Origin: a virus
Direction: 5' to 3' (one strand)
Length of the DNA: 35,410 bases
IMG/VR virus record: IMGVR_UViG_3300043409_000119
Coordinates: 1 to 35,410 of that record
Positions 13,540 to 20,351 of the stretch are shown here, piece by piece. The notes beneath the pieces were generated by a model, which worked only from the letters and a program-made list of their open reading frames with translations, did no database searches and had not been told where the DNA came from. The first letter of the stretch is position 1. Each line of letters starts with the position of its first letter. The translations under genes and the position numbers were made by a program.

Positions 13540-13592
13540 GGTAAACACCTAGATAATAATGTTTAGGAATCTATACAATCGTATTCAGCCCA
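13537..13592 (+). promoter_or_regulatory. Duplicated regulatory module, rightward copy
   Basis: TAGGGTAAACACCTA, then AATGTTTAGGAATC, TACAATC and TCAGCCCA repeat the order found on the other strand at 11235-11300, but with 10 fewer bases between the first two blocks. It precedes the operon beginning at 13626. TACAAT (13574-13579) is a possible -10, and no good -35 is present, so the upstream block may bind an activator or repressor. Confidence 0.72.
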
Positions 13593-13625
13593 AGCAATTC
13601 GCAAGGGTACTTTTAAGGATTAATA

Positions 13626-13883
13626 ATGAAATACGAATTTGACACAACTGTTGGTGAAGGCTCTGTAATCGTTACTGTTGTCATGGAGTACGAGCAAGAC
13701 GAGGAAGGCACTTATAACGAGAACATCGAGGAAGTCTGGTTTGAGGGTCGCAATGTCATGGGCATCTTTACTGTTGAGCAATATAAAGATTTAGAGATCG
13801 AGGGTGCTATGCGTCTTGCCAAGCACCTTTTAGACGAGGCAGATCACTCAGCTTCTGTTGACTACGACATGAGAGCAATCTAA
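13626..13883 (+). CDS. Acidic small protein, first gene of second early unit
   Basis: An 85-residue acidic protein starting MKYEFDTTVGEGSVIVTVVM, followed by EYEQDEEGTYNENIEEVWFE and a helical C-terminus. Its many Glu/Asp residues recall small phage proteins that mimic DNA or bind host enzymes, but that is speculation. It follows AAGGA and the duplicated regulatory module. The next gene overlaps by one base (TAATG). Confidence 0.68.
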   Translation: MKYEFDTTVGEGSVIVTVVMEYEQDEEGTYNENIEEVWFEGRNVMGIFTVEQYKDLEIEGAMRLAKHLLDEADHSASVDYDMRAI

Positions 13884-14026
13884 TGTTGCTTGGTTGCAAA
13901 CCAAAAGAGCCTGATGCAAAGTGTTTAAATTGCAAAAGGCTCTTTTTACCTAATCCAGTAAATGTCAAGAACTCCAAGGACAAGGCTTGCATTTATGTAC
14001 CTAAATCTTTACAGGTGAAAACATGA
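13883..14026 (+). CDS. Tiny zinc-ribbon-like protein
   Basis: A 47-residue protein starting MLLGCKPKEPDAKCLNCKRL and ending KACIYVPKSLQVKT. Cysteines at 5, 14, 17 and 36 (one CxxC pair) could hold a zinc ion. It overlaps the upstream stop by one base and the downstream start by four. The function is unknown. Confidence 0.62.
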   Translation: MLLGCKPKEPDAKCLNCKRLFLPNPVNVKNSKDKACIYVPKSLQVKT

Positions 14027-14232
14027 ACAGAGAAGACATTGAACAATGGACAAGAGAAGCGGGTGGCTTTGATGCTACGCCTGAGTTCCTTGCCAAGTTT
14101 GCCGCTCTTGTCGCTTCTGCCGAGCGTGAGGAAATAATTGCTATTGCTGAAAGTTCAGAATTCAATCGAATTCGTGGGGAATTTAGTCCAACTTCTAGTG
14201 ATTTATTAAATGCAATTAAAGCAAGGGGATAA
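14023..14232 (+). CDS. Small helical phage protein, unknown
   Basis: A 69-residue protein starting MNREDIEQWTREAGGFDATP, then EFLAKFAALVASAEREEI. This is a frequent small early-region protein type in phages of proteobacteria. It lacks catalytic or membrane motifs. It is coupled to the zinc-ribbon-like gene. The function is unknown. Confidence 0.7.
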   Translation: MNREDIEQWTREAGGFDATPEFLAKFAALVASAEREEIIAIAESSEFNRIRGEFSPTSSDLLNAIKARG

Positions 14233-14234
14233 GC

Positions 14235-14405
14235 ATGAGAGTCAGAGTTGTATTTAATCCGCATAAATACTGGTATGTTGAGAGCAAACGATGGTTTCAA
14301 TTGCGTTGGCAATGGGAAGCCTCATTTCATTGTGAGCAAGGTTATGAAAAAGCACACTTCTTTGCACGAGCATTAAGAAAACCACAGATTGAGGAAATAC
14401 CATGA
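14235..14405 (+). CDS. Small basic aromatic protein
   Basis: A 56-residue protein starting MRVRVVFNPHKYWYVESKRW, rich in Trp, Arg and His (FQLRWQWEASFHCEQGYE). It starts 2 bases after the preceding stop with AAGGGG upstream and ends in an ATGA overlap. The aromatic, basic composition suggests a small beta domain, possibly nucleic-acid binding. No family was recognised. Confidence 0.6.
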   Translation: MRVRVVFNPHKYWYVESKRWFQLRWQWEASFHCEQGYEKAHFFARALRKPQIEEIP

Positions 14406-14653
14406 CTGAATGGACAAAAGAGGAAGACGAAGCCTTTAACGAGGTTGAAAAGCATAGCAACCTTGGTAAGCAAATCCTGAGAGCAAACAAATCTAGTGGC
14501 ATGGATTGCTGCACCTATGACTGTACACAAGGCAGAAACTGCCCTGTACGCAACCAGACTCTAGATGAGGTAGCCCATGAATTTAGTTTAATGAAATCAT
14601 TTGGTGATACTGCACAGAGTTTCGCTGCATTTGTAAAAGGCATGAAAAAATGA
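14402..14653 (+). CDS. Small cysteine-containing protein
   Basis: An 83-residue acidic protein starting MTEWTKEEDEAFNEVEKHSN, with a central CCTYDCTQGRNCPVR cluster that may bind metal, and a helical C-terminus (AQSFAAFVKGMKK). It overlaps both neighbours by four bases. The function is unknown. Confidence 0.68.
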   Translation: MTEWTKEEDEAFNEVEKHSNLGKQILRANKSSGMDCCTYDCTQGRNCPVRNQTLDEVAHEFSLMKSFGDTAQSFAAFVKGMKK

Positions 14654-14799
14654 CACCAGTTACATATTTTAAAAAATGGGGATTTTCAATAAACGAAGGT
14701 AGAACTCCAATCAACATTCATGTTAGATGGGACTACAAGTTTGGGTTTTATCTTTATTTTTTTGGCAAAAGAATCTATTGGTTTAAAGGAAACAAATGA
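14650..14799 (+). CDS. Small aromatic beta-rich protein
   Basis: A 49-residue protein starting MTPVTYFKKWGFSINEGRTP and ending YWFKGNK, with KFGFYLYFFGKRIYW. It resembles the product of 14235 in its Tyr/Trp/Lys pattern (KYWYVESKRWFQ versus YLYFFGKRIYWF), so the two may be distant paralogues. It has four-base overlaps on both sides. The function is unknown. Confidence 0.58.
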   Translation: MTPVTYFKKWGFSINEGRTPINIHVRWDYKFGFYLYFFGKRIYWFKGNK

Positions 14800-14993
14800 G
14801 CAAAGGTAGTTCTCCAAGACCTTTTAATGTAAGCAATCAAGAATACGCAAACCGATGGGATGCCATATTTGGCAGAGACAATGAGAAAAAGAACGAAGCG
14901 CAAGATGTGGAATCTGATAGACCCGATAACTCATGCAATAGTCGGGGCAGCGATAACCCACAGGGACAAGCTGGACAAACTAAGGATGCTTGA
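14796..14993 (+). CDS. Small phage protein with MSKGS..RPF start
   Basis: A 65-residue protein. MSKGSSPRPFNVSNQEYANR then WDAIFGRD is a short sequence I recognise from many phage small proteins of unknown role. The C-terminal half is polar and disordered, and it is exactly the part that shares DNA with the next gene in another frame (14881-14993). AAAGGA precedes the start. Confidence 0.72.
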   Translation: MSKGSSPRPFNVSNQEYANRWDAIFGRDNEKKNEAQDVESDRPDNSCNSRGSDNPQGQAGQTKDA

Positions 14994-15339
14994 GTATTCC
15001 GCATTGGAGGCCATCACTAAGGGACAAGGAACTGTCGCTGATTGGCGAACCTTAGTAGATATCTTAAATATATCTGAGATGATGGGTAAGAACGGAGTTG
15101 GCCCAGAAGTTTTGCCTATCTGTGAGAAAGCCCAAGCAAGCCTCCATAAAGCCGCTATGCGCTACCAAGAAACAATGAGGATGGGTTTGGATGGGGAAGG
15201 CATAAAAGCCATCAGAGAGTTGATTGAATATGCTGATTTGCAGCAAGGTAGTATCTCAAGAAGTGAGTTTGAGAGATACATTCAGAAAACAAAAGACCAC
15301 ATAAGGTCAAATAGTAATCTGGTGGTAGAGATTGAATAA
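14881..15339 (+). CDS. Conserved-type helical phage protein (out-of-frame overlap)
   Basis: A 152-residue all-helical protein starting MRKRTKRKMWNLIDPITHAI, then HRDKLDKLRMLEYSALEAI and DWRTLVDILNISEMM. Similar proteins occur in phages near the end of the early region. The start at 14881 is chosen because family members start just before the WNLIDP-type motif; an upstream ATG at 14860 is possible. The gene shares 113 bases with the previous gene in a different frame. No catalytic motif was seen. The role is unknown, possibly regulatory. Confidence 0.75.
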   Translation: MRKRTKRKMWNLIDPITHAIVGAAITHRDKLDKLRMLEYSALEAITKGQGTVADWRTLVDILNISEMMGKNGVGPEVLPICEKAQASLHKAAMRYQETMRMGLDGEGIKAIRELIEYADLQQGSISRSEFERYIQKTKDHIRSNSNLVVEIE

Positions 15340-15589
15340 CAAACCAAGCACCCGAGAAAGACTGCATCTAGGACGGATAAAAGAGATGCCGTGTGGGGTA
15401 TGTGGTCAGGCAGGGCCATCCGATGCACACCACATTGAGCAACACCAGCAATATCTTTGTATTCCGCTATGCAAGGATTGTCACCAAGGGTCATTCAACG
15501 GAATTCACGGACAGAAACGAATCTGGGCGGTTCACAAAGAAACGGAAATGACTGTTTTAAACGAAACCCTGAGAAAGTTGTTAGGATAG
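15332..15589 (+). CDS. Ref-like HNH nuclease (RecA-dependent nuclease family)
   Basis: An 85-residue protein starting at TTG 15332, overlapping the previous stop by 8 bases. It contains MPCGVCGQAGPSDAHHIEQ, then CIPLCKDCHQGSFNGIHG. The two Cys pairs plus DAHH, CKDCH and GIHG form the zinc-stabilised HNH arrangement of the P1 Ref family. P1 Ref cuts DNA at RecA-bound displacement loops. Whether this short version needs RecA cannot be read from the sequence. It is the last gene before a strong terminator. Confidence 0.82.
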   Translation: MNNKPSTRERLHLGRIKEMPCGVCGQAGPSDAHHIEQHQQYLCIPLCKDCHQGSFNGIHGQKRIWAVHKETEMTVLNETLRKLLG

Positions 15590-15614
15590 AGGCACTCAGT
15601 TGCCATTGAGTTTT

Positions 15615-15640
15615 AAGAGGGCTTGCGTCCTCTTTTTTTT
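15615..15640 (+). terminator. Rho-independent terminator of early unit
   Basis: AAGAGG (15615-15620) pairs with CCTCTT (15629-15634) around an 8-base loop, and the T run continues to 15640. It lies 26 bases after the Ref-like gene and separates the early unit from the late packaging unit. Confidence 0.85.
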
Positions 15641-15641
15641 G

Positions 15642-15650
15642 TGGGATAAT
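15642..15650 (+). promoter_or_regulatory. Late-unit promoter (extended -10)
   Basis: TGGGATAAT is an extended -10 (TGn plus GATAAT) right after the terminator. TTGCGT at 15623-15628, within the terminator loop, lies 16 bases upstream and could act as -35. The start codon at 15673 lies 22 bases downstream with GAGGA between. Confidence 0.6.
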
Positions 15651-15672
15651 GAACAAACTCCCGAGGACACCT

Positions 15673-16179
15673 ATGTCTGGATTATTAGAGCCATCCGTAA
15701 AAATTGAGATTGAAATTAAAAGCCAAGAGAAAAGTGGCGAGGCTTGTCCTATTGCGACAGGTGACGTAGAGGTCAATCTTGAGAATCGTCAGAAAGCCAT
15801 CGACAAAGCAAACTATGGCCCGATGAATCCCAATGAGGCCAACATGGATTACTGGCGTGAAATCTCTAAGACATGGAGAAACTCACCAGACCAAGCTAAA
15901 AAGTCTCGTTGCGGTAACTGTGCTGCTTTTATCCAAACCCCTAAGATGCTTTCTTGCATCGAGACAGGTTTGGAGATGGGTGACACCGAGATGGATGCTT
16001 GGGAAGTCATTGATGCTGGTGACTTAGGTTACTGTGAGGTTTTCGACTTTAAGTGTGCTTCCAAGAGAACTTGTGAGGCATGGATTGCAGGTGGGCCAAT
16101 AACCGAGGAAAAACATGATGGGAACGACAAATCAGCAAGCGTTGGAGATGATGCAGAAACTTATGCAGAAGAAGACTAA
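15673..16179 (+). CDS. Cysteine-rich protein, first gene of late unit
   Basis: A 168-residue protein. The start at 15673 (MSGLLEPSVKIEIEIKSQ) follows GAGGA; an upstream ATG at 15649 overlaps the -10 box and is rejected. The N-terminus is acidic. Residues 80-145 contain SRCGNCAAFI, then a Cys in MLSCIET, GYCEVFDFKC and RTCEAW: seven cysteines that look like a metal or iron-sulphur site. The pattern is known to me from podovirus-like phages without a function. Its last 65 bases overlap the next gene in another frame. Confidence 0.75.
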   Translation: MSGLLEPSVKIEIEIKSQEKSGEACPIATGDVEVNLENRQKAIDKANYGPMNPNEANMDYWREISKTWRNSPDQAKKSRCGNCAAFIQTPKMLSCIETGLEMGDTEMDAWEVIDAGDLGYCEVFDFKCASKRTCEAWIAGGPITEEKHDGNDKSASVGDDAETYAEED

Positions 16180-16240
16180 ACCCATGCCTGTGCGTGGCGA
16201 AAGAACTGCAAAGAACAAAGCAAAGAAGCCTAAAAAATGA
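16115..16240 (+). CDS. Tiny basic protein
   Basis: A 41-residue, lysine-rich protein starting MMGTTNQQALEMMQKLMQKK and ending NKAKKPKK. Two adjacent ATGs exist; the first follows GAGGAAA at good spacing. It overlaps the cysteine-rich gene in another frame and the next gene by four bases. Strong positive charge suggests nucleic-acid binding or packaging with DNA, which is an inference. Confidence 0.6.
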   Translation: MMGTTNQQALEMMQKLMQKKTKPMPVRGERTAKNKAKKPKK

Positions 16241-16395
16241 TGGGTTTGTACGCTAATATCGCTGCAAAAAAGAAGCGTATCGAGGCTCAAAAGGCTGCTG
16301 GAAAAACTCCAGAGCGTATGCGTAAGGTTGGCTCAAAAGGCGCACCTACTGCGGATGCGTTCAAGCAAGCGGCTAAGACTGCTAAGAAGAAGTGA
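16237..16395 (+). CDS. Tiny Lys/Ala-rich phage protein
   Basis: A 52-residue protein starting MMGLYANIAAKKKRIEAQKA, then GSKGAPTADAFKQAAKTAKK. This pattern recurs in podoviruses upstream of the packaging genes and remains unnamed. It is coupled by ATGA upstream and GTGA downstream. It is probably a DNA-binding or virion-associated basic peptide. Confidence 0.68.
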   Translation: MMGLYANIAAKKKRIEAQKAAGKTPERMRKVGSKGAPTADAFKQAAKTAKKK

Positions 16396-16643
16396 TTAAA
16401 CGAGGCTCTGAGCAGTTTTCTGGCTATAACAAGCCCAAAGCTACTCCTAACCATCCTACCAAGTCTCACGCTGTGTTAGCGAAGTCTGGTGAGGATGTAA
16501 AGCTAATCCGTTTTGGTCAGCAAGGTGTAAAGGGTTCTGCTGATGGCACGAAGCGTAACGAAGCGTTCAAGGCTCGTCACGCTGAGAATATTGCCAAGGG
16601 TAAGATGAGTGCGGCATATTGGGCTAACAAGGTTAAATGGTGA
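16392..16643 (+). CDS. Small basic protein ending YWANKVKW
   Basis: An 83-residue protein starting with GTG (MIKRGSEQFSGYNKPKATPN). The middle GEDVKLIRFGQQGVKG and the C-terminus FKARHAENIAKGKMSAAYWA followed by NKVKW match a small protein family of marine and freshwater podoviruses (DUF6321-like, from memory). It is highly basic. It is coupled to neighbours by GTGA. The function is unknown. Confidence 0.75.
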   Translation: MIKRGSEQFSGYNKPKATPNHPTKSHAVLAKSGEDVKLIRFGQQGVKGSADGTKRNEAFKARHAENIAKGKMSAAYWANKVKW

Positions 16644-16648
16644 ACAAT

Positions 16649-16813
16649 ATGAAAATAACAAAAGCTGGTCAGAAAAAAGTTGGCAAAGTGATGGGTGAGT
16701 ACAAAGAAGGTACTCTGCACTCTGGCAAGGGCGGTAAAGTCGTTAAGAATCCCAAGCAAGCCATTGCTATTGCGATTAGTGAAGCTGCCAAGAAAATGGG
16801 CAGAATGAAATAA
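16649..16813 (+). CDS. DUF6496-like small protein
   Basis: A 54-residue protein starting MKITKAGQKKVGKVMGEYKE, then GTLHSGKGGKVVKNPKQAIA and IAISEAAKKMG. The LHSG-Lys/Gly loop followed by NPKQAIAIAISEA is the hallmark of the family. A GTG at 16640 is an alternative start overlapping the upstream stop. Its TAA shares a base with the next ATG. The role is unknown; position beside packaging genes and basic charge suggest DNA association. Confidence 0.75.
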   Translation: MKITKAGQKKVGKVMGEYKEGTLHSGKGGKVVKNPKQAIAIAISEAAKKMGRMK

Positions 16814-17994
16814 TGGCTGAACTAGGCGCATTTTTTGGCAACCCAAACCTACAGCGTCAAGGTGCTAGGGCTAGGGCTTTGGCGGCACAGCGTGATGTAA
16901 ATACATTACCTGACCCTCGTACCTATGCGGCTATTCAAGGGTTATTAGGAACTAGACCTGATGAGATGGGATTTAGTGTTCTTAATCCTAATTACGAAAA
17001 AATTAGAGAAACAGCAGAGCCAGCGTTTGCGTTAGGCTCTTTGTTGCAAATTGCACCAATGGCTAAAGCCTTAAATGTGCCAGCCGCAGCAATTGGAAAA
17101 GCCGTAGCACCTACAGTTGATAGGCTAGTTACGCAGACGCTTGAGCGTGGTGGTTTACCTGCTGATATTTTGCAAGGTATGGCGCAAGGTAGCCAAAGTG
17201 CAATGCTACCGCCATCAAGATTTATTGGTAAGCCGCTTGAAGGACTTTTAAGCAAGGTTGATGTTGGCGGTGGTCGTATTGAAGAATTTGGAACTGACCA
17301 ACGATTAGTTGATATTGCCAAAGACATAACCCAGAAAAAAGGTTTTGTTTATAGCCCTCAATTGAAATATGCCAATGTAGATGAAGCTAGGGCAAAGCGT
17401 TTGGCAGACGCTTATGACAAGATGGAAAACAATCCAAGCAACAAGGCTGTTAAAAAAGCCTATGACGCTATGATTGAAGAAACAATGGAACAGTATGAGG
17501 CACTAAGGAAAAAAGGCTATAAATTTAGTTTTATGCCTGAAAGTGGCGATATTTATGGAAACCCAAGAAATGCCATTAACGACATTGTGCAAAATCAAAG
17601 ATTGTCAGTCTTCCCTACTGAGCAAGGTTTTGGCTCGTTAGTAGAAGCATCTCAAACAAATCCACTATTGATGAAAACTGGTGAAAAATGGGGTGGTCAG
17701 GATGTTACTGCCAACGATGTGTTTCGTGCGGTTCACGATGTATTTGGTCATGGTAAGTATGGTCTTGGATTTCGCGCTCGTGGCGAAGAAAATGCGGCTC
17801 AAGCCCATGCAAGAATGTACTCACCAGAGGCTCTACCTGCGGTAATGTCTGAAACTCGTGGTCAAAACTCATGGGTCAACTATGGCCCATTTGGTGAATT
17901 TAATAGAACAGCATCTCCTGCTGAAACTATTTATGCAGAGCAAAAAGCTGGACTTATGCCTGAATTGATATATTTAGAAGGTTTGCTTAAATGA
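16813..17994 (+). CDS. Uncharacterised protein with HDxFGH domain
   Basis: A 393-residue protein with two parts. Residues 1-150 are Ala/Gly/Pro rich with amphipathic helices (PAFALGSLLQIAPMAKALN), like virion or membrane-associated proteins. Residues 170-393 form a compact domain: a helical region, then FSFMPESGDIYGNPRNAIND, VFRAVHDVFGHGKYG (H308, D309, H313), GFRARGEENAAQAHARM and SETRGQNSWVNYGPFGEF. Conserved-looking His, Asp, Glu and Arg residues suggest a metal-dependent enzyme. I recall similar domains in phage proteins without a defined activity. It stands between small basic genes and the terminase, coupled to both neighbours. A head-associated or early-ejected enzyme is possible. Confidence 0.7.
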   Translation: MAELGAFFGNPNLQRQGARARALAAQRDVNTLPDPRTYAAIQGLLGTRPDEMGFSVLNPNYEKIRETAEPAFALGSLLQIAPMAKALNVPAAAIGKAVAPTVDRLVTQTLERGGLPADILQGMAQGSQSAMLPPSRFIGKPLEGLLSKVDVGGGRIEEFGTDQRLVDIAKDITQKKGFVYSPQLKYANVDEARAKRLADAYDKMENNPSNKAVKKAYDAMIEETMEQYEALRKKGYKFSFMPESGDIYGNPRNAINDIVQNQRLSVFPTEQGFGSLVEASQTNPLLMKTGEKWGGQDVTANDVFRAVHDVFGHGKYGLGFRARGEENAAQAHARMYSPEALPAVMSETRGQNSWVNYGPFGEFNRTASPAETIYAEQKAGLMPELIYLEGLLK

Positions 17995-18347
17995 TAGTGC
18001 AGTTGTTTATTGCCGTTACTGAGTTAATAGCAATATGGTTACTCCAAGACAAACGAGAAAGCCACAGAAAGTTTGCCCCGATATTTGGATTACTTGGACA
18101 GCCATTCTGGTTCTATGCCTCATACATGGCAGACCAATGGGGTGCATTTATACTATGCTTCTTTTTTACAGCAGCATGGATTAAAGGTCTTAAAGACTAC
18201 TGGTTCACTAAAAGAGAGCAAGAATTCACAAGTGAACAATACTTTGAGTTAATTACTGACGCTGTTGAAAAAGTAGAAAAAGGTAGTAAACTAGATCAGA
18301 AGGACTACATTAAAAGAGTTTTGAAAGAGGCTCTGGGTATCCGTTAA
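17991..18347 (+). CDS. Membrane protein with cytoplasmic tail
   Basis: A 118-residue protein starting MIVQLFIAVTELIAIWLLQD. Three hydrophobic segments lie near residues 2-18, 30-47 and 50-67 (WGAFILCFFFTAAWIKGL), followed by a charged helical tail (ITDAVEKVEKGSKLDQKDYI). It overlaps the HDxFGH gene by ATGA. No family was recognised. It could be a membrane partner of the preceding protein. Confidence 0.65.
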   Translation: MIVQLFIAVTELIAIWLLQDKRESHRKFAPIFGLLGQPFWFYASYMADQWGAFILCFFFTAAWIKGLKDYWFTKREQEFTSEQYFELITDAVEKVEKGSKLDQKDYIKRVLKEALGIR

Positions 18348-18382
18348 CTTAATCTTGACCAACCCTAGAGGAGTCAAACAAA

Positions 18383-18625
18383 ATGGCACAAGTCGGAAGA
18401 CCAATAAACAAGTTACATCAGGACGATGTACGCAAAAAGATTCAGGTAAGTCAATTACTAAATGTTTTGCAAAATCATGCACTTGGAGTAAGTGAAGACT
18501 TAAGTCCTACAAGGATGAAGGCGATTGAGATACTATTGCGTAAATCAATGCCAGATATGGCCTCAGTAACCATAAGTGGCGACTCAGATCAACCACTTCA
18601 GCACATCGTCACATGGGCTAAATGA
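18383..18625 (+). CDS. Putative small terminase subunit
   Basis: An 80-residue protein starting MAQVGRPINKLHQDDVRKKI, after AGAGGAG. SQLLNVLQNHALG and SPTRMKAIEILLRKSMPDMA are helical, and the end is SVTISGDSDQPLQHIV. The pattern of helices followed by KSMPD and a short beta tail matches small packaging subunits that precede TerL in podovirus-like phages. TerS rings select viral DNA for packaging. It is shorter than many TerS proteins (often 100-180 residues), so oligomerisation could rely on few helices. It is coupled to the inserted HNH gene by ATGA. Confidence 0.65.
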   Translation: MAQVGRPINKLHQDDVRKKIQVSQLLNVLQNHALGVSEDLSPTRMKAIEILLRKSMPDMASVTISGDSDQPLQHIVTWAK

Positions 18626-19104
18626 TGTTAGACCCATATATTCGATTTCAAAAGAAGTTTGTTCGTATCCCTGAGTCTGGATGCTGGATTTGGATGGGTG
18701 GAACAAATGAAAACGGCTACGGCATATTTGGCGTTGGAACTAGAGAGCAAGGTGTTGTTAAGGCGCATAGATTCTCTTGGGCGCATAAAAATGGCGAAAT
18801 ACCTAATGGTTTAAAAATACTGCATGAGTGTGGTGTTGGTGCTTGCGTCAACCCAGATCATTTATACGCAGGAACAATGAAGCAAAACACAGCCGACACT
18901 ATGAGAATGGGTAGGCTAAAACTTCCAGATAATCGAGGTCAAAAAGCAAAATGGTCAAAACTTACCAATGACGATGTTTTGTTTATTCGTTCTTGTAAGG
19001 GAATGAAAAAAGGTATTGGTATTAAATTGGCTCAAAAATTTAATGTTAGTAAGTCTGCTATTTACAACATTTGGAGTGACCTATCTTGGAAGTCTGTGAA
19101 GTAA
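18622..19104 (+). CDS. HNH homing-type endonuclease between terS and terL
   Basis: A 160-residue protein. Residues 15-95 are an HNH domain: SGCWIWMGGTNENGYGIFG, AHRFSWAHKNGEIPNGLK, then HECGVGACVNPDHLYAGT. The His, Cys and NPDHL residues form the beta-beta-alpha-metal site. Residues 110-160 contain a helix-turn-helix (IKLAQKFNVSKSAIYNIW) for target recognition. This is the two-part structure of free-standing homing endonucleases, which cut DNA lacking the gene and promote their own spread. The gene overlaps terS by 4 bases and terL by 19. HNH proteins beside terminases can also assist packaging, an alternative role. Confidence 0.88.
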   Translation: MMLDPYIRFQKKFVRIPESGCWIWMGGTNENGYGIFGVGTREQGVVKAHRFSWAHKNGEIPNGLKILHECGVGACVNPDHLYAGTMKQNTADTMRMGRLKLPDNRGQKAKWSKLTNDDVLFIRSCKGMKKGIGIKLAQKFNVSKSAIYNIWSDLSWKSVK

Positions 19105-20351
19105 CAATACCTTATGCGCCTAGAAAGCTACAACTAAGCATCCATGAACTTCTTGATGAAAAGAGGTTTTGCGTAGTAGTTGCCCACAGACGTTTTGGAA
19201 AAAGTGTTTGCGCTATCAATCACCTAATCCGTGAGGCGGTGCTAAACCAACAAGAAACACCTAGATACGCTTACATTGCTCCTACCTATGGACAGGCTAA
19301 GAGGGTGGCTTGGGATTACCTCGTCAAGTACACACAGCCTCTGGGTGGCACTAGCAACATCTCAGAACTGAGGGTGGACTTCTGGGGTAGACGCATCCAG
19401 TTATATGGCTCTGACAATCCTGATTCCTTACGAGGACAGTTCTTTGATGGGGTGATAATTGACGAGGTAGGCGATCAGAACCCTAAGATATGGACTGATA
19501 TTGTTAGACCTGCCCTGACAGACCGAAAAGGCTGGTGTTTATTTATTGGTACACCAAAGGGACACAACCACTTCAAAGAACTGCGAGACAGGGCAGAAAA
19601 AGAGGATGGATGGGGTTTGCTAGAGTTCAAAGCCTCAGAGACAGGTGTGGTGGATGACACAGAACTGAAGGCTGCTCGTAATGAGATGGGTGAGGATAAG
19701 TACCGCCAAGAGTTTGAGTGTAGTTTTGACGCTGCTGTAGAGGGTTCTTACTATGGGCAAATCCTCAACGAGTTAGAAGACAAGAAGCATATGCAAGAGA
19801 TTCCTTGGGAGGAACTTAGCAGAACCTTTACAGCTTGGGACTTGGGTATGGGTGACTCTACGTCTATCTGGGTGGCCCAACTGGTAGGTACAGAGATCAG
19901 ATTGATCGACTATTACGAGAATCATGGGGTGGGCTTAGACCACTATGTGAAGTGGATTAAGGATAACGACTACTCAAAAGCTGAACACATCTTGCCCCAT
20001 GACGTTAGGGTTAGGGAGTTAGGCACAGGTAAGAGCAGACTAGAGATGCTTGAAGAAGCTGGCCTAGAGATCAAGATAGCACCCAGAATGAGCCTAGACG
20101 ATGGTATTCAGGCGGTTAGGCGCATCTTACCGAGGTGTTGGTTTAACGTGCCTAAAGTCCAAATAGGATTGAACTGCCTGAGAAACTACCGCAGAGACTA
20201 CGATGAGAAGCGTAAGATATTCTATGAAAGACCACTTCACGATTGGTCTAGTCATGGAAGTGACAGTTTCAGATACTTAGCCCTTGGACTTGATGAAGGT
20301 CATAGCACTTGGTCTAAGCCGATTAACAAAGCACCGAAATGGATTGTGTAA
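19086..20351 (+). CDS. terL: Large terminase subunit
   Basis: A 421-residue packaging motor. The ATPase has a variant Walker A, HRRFGKS (residues 34-40), and Walker B VIIDE (Asp126, Glu127), then FIGTPKGHNHF as coupling motif. The C-terminal RNase-H-like nuclease shows AWDLGMGDST (Asp252), HD at 305-306 and DSFRYLAL near the end. No in-frame ATG or GTG exists near the N-terminus, so the TTG at 19086, inside the HNH gene and nine bases after GGAG, must be used. It pumps DNA into the prohead and cuts it. Length is on the short side of the usual 420-600. Confidence 0.93.
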   Translation: MEVCEVTIPYAPRKLQLSIHELLDEKRFCVVVAHRRFGKSVCAINHLIREAVLNQQETPRYAYIAPTYGQAKRVAWDYLVKYTQPLGGTSNISELRVDFWGRRIQLYGSDNPDSLRGQFFDGVIIDEVGDQNPKIWTDIVRPALTDRKGWCLFIGTPKGHNHFKELRDRAEKEDGWGLLEFKASETGVVDDTELKAARNEMGEDKYRQEFECSFDAAVEGSYYGQILNELEDKKHMQEIPWEELSRTFTAWDLGMGDSTSIWVAQLVGTEIRLIDYYENHGVGLDHYVKWIKDNDYSKAEHILPHDVRVRELGTGKSRLEMLEEAGLEIKIAPRMSLDDGIQAVRRILPRCWFNVPKVQIGLNCLRNYRRDYDEKRKIFYERPLHDWSSHGSDSFRYLALGLDEGHSTWSKPINKAPKWIV

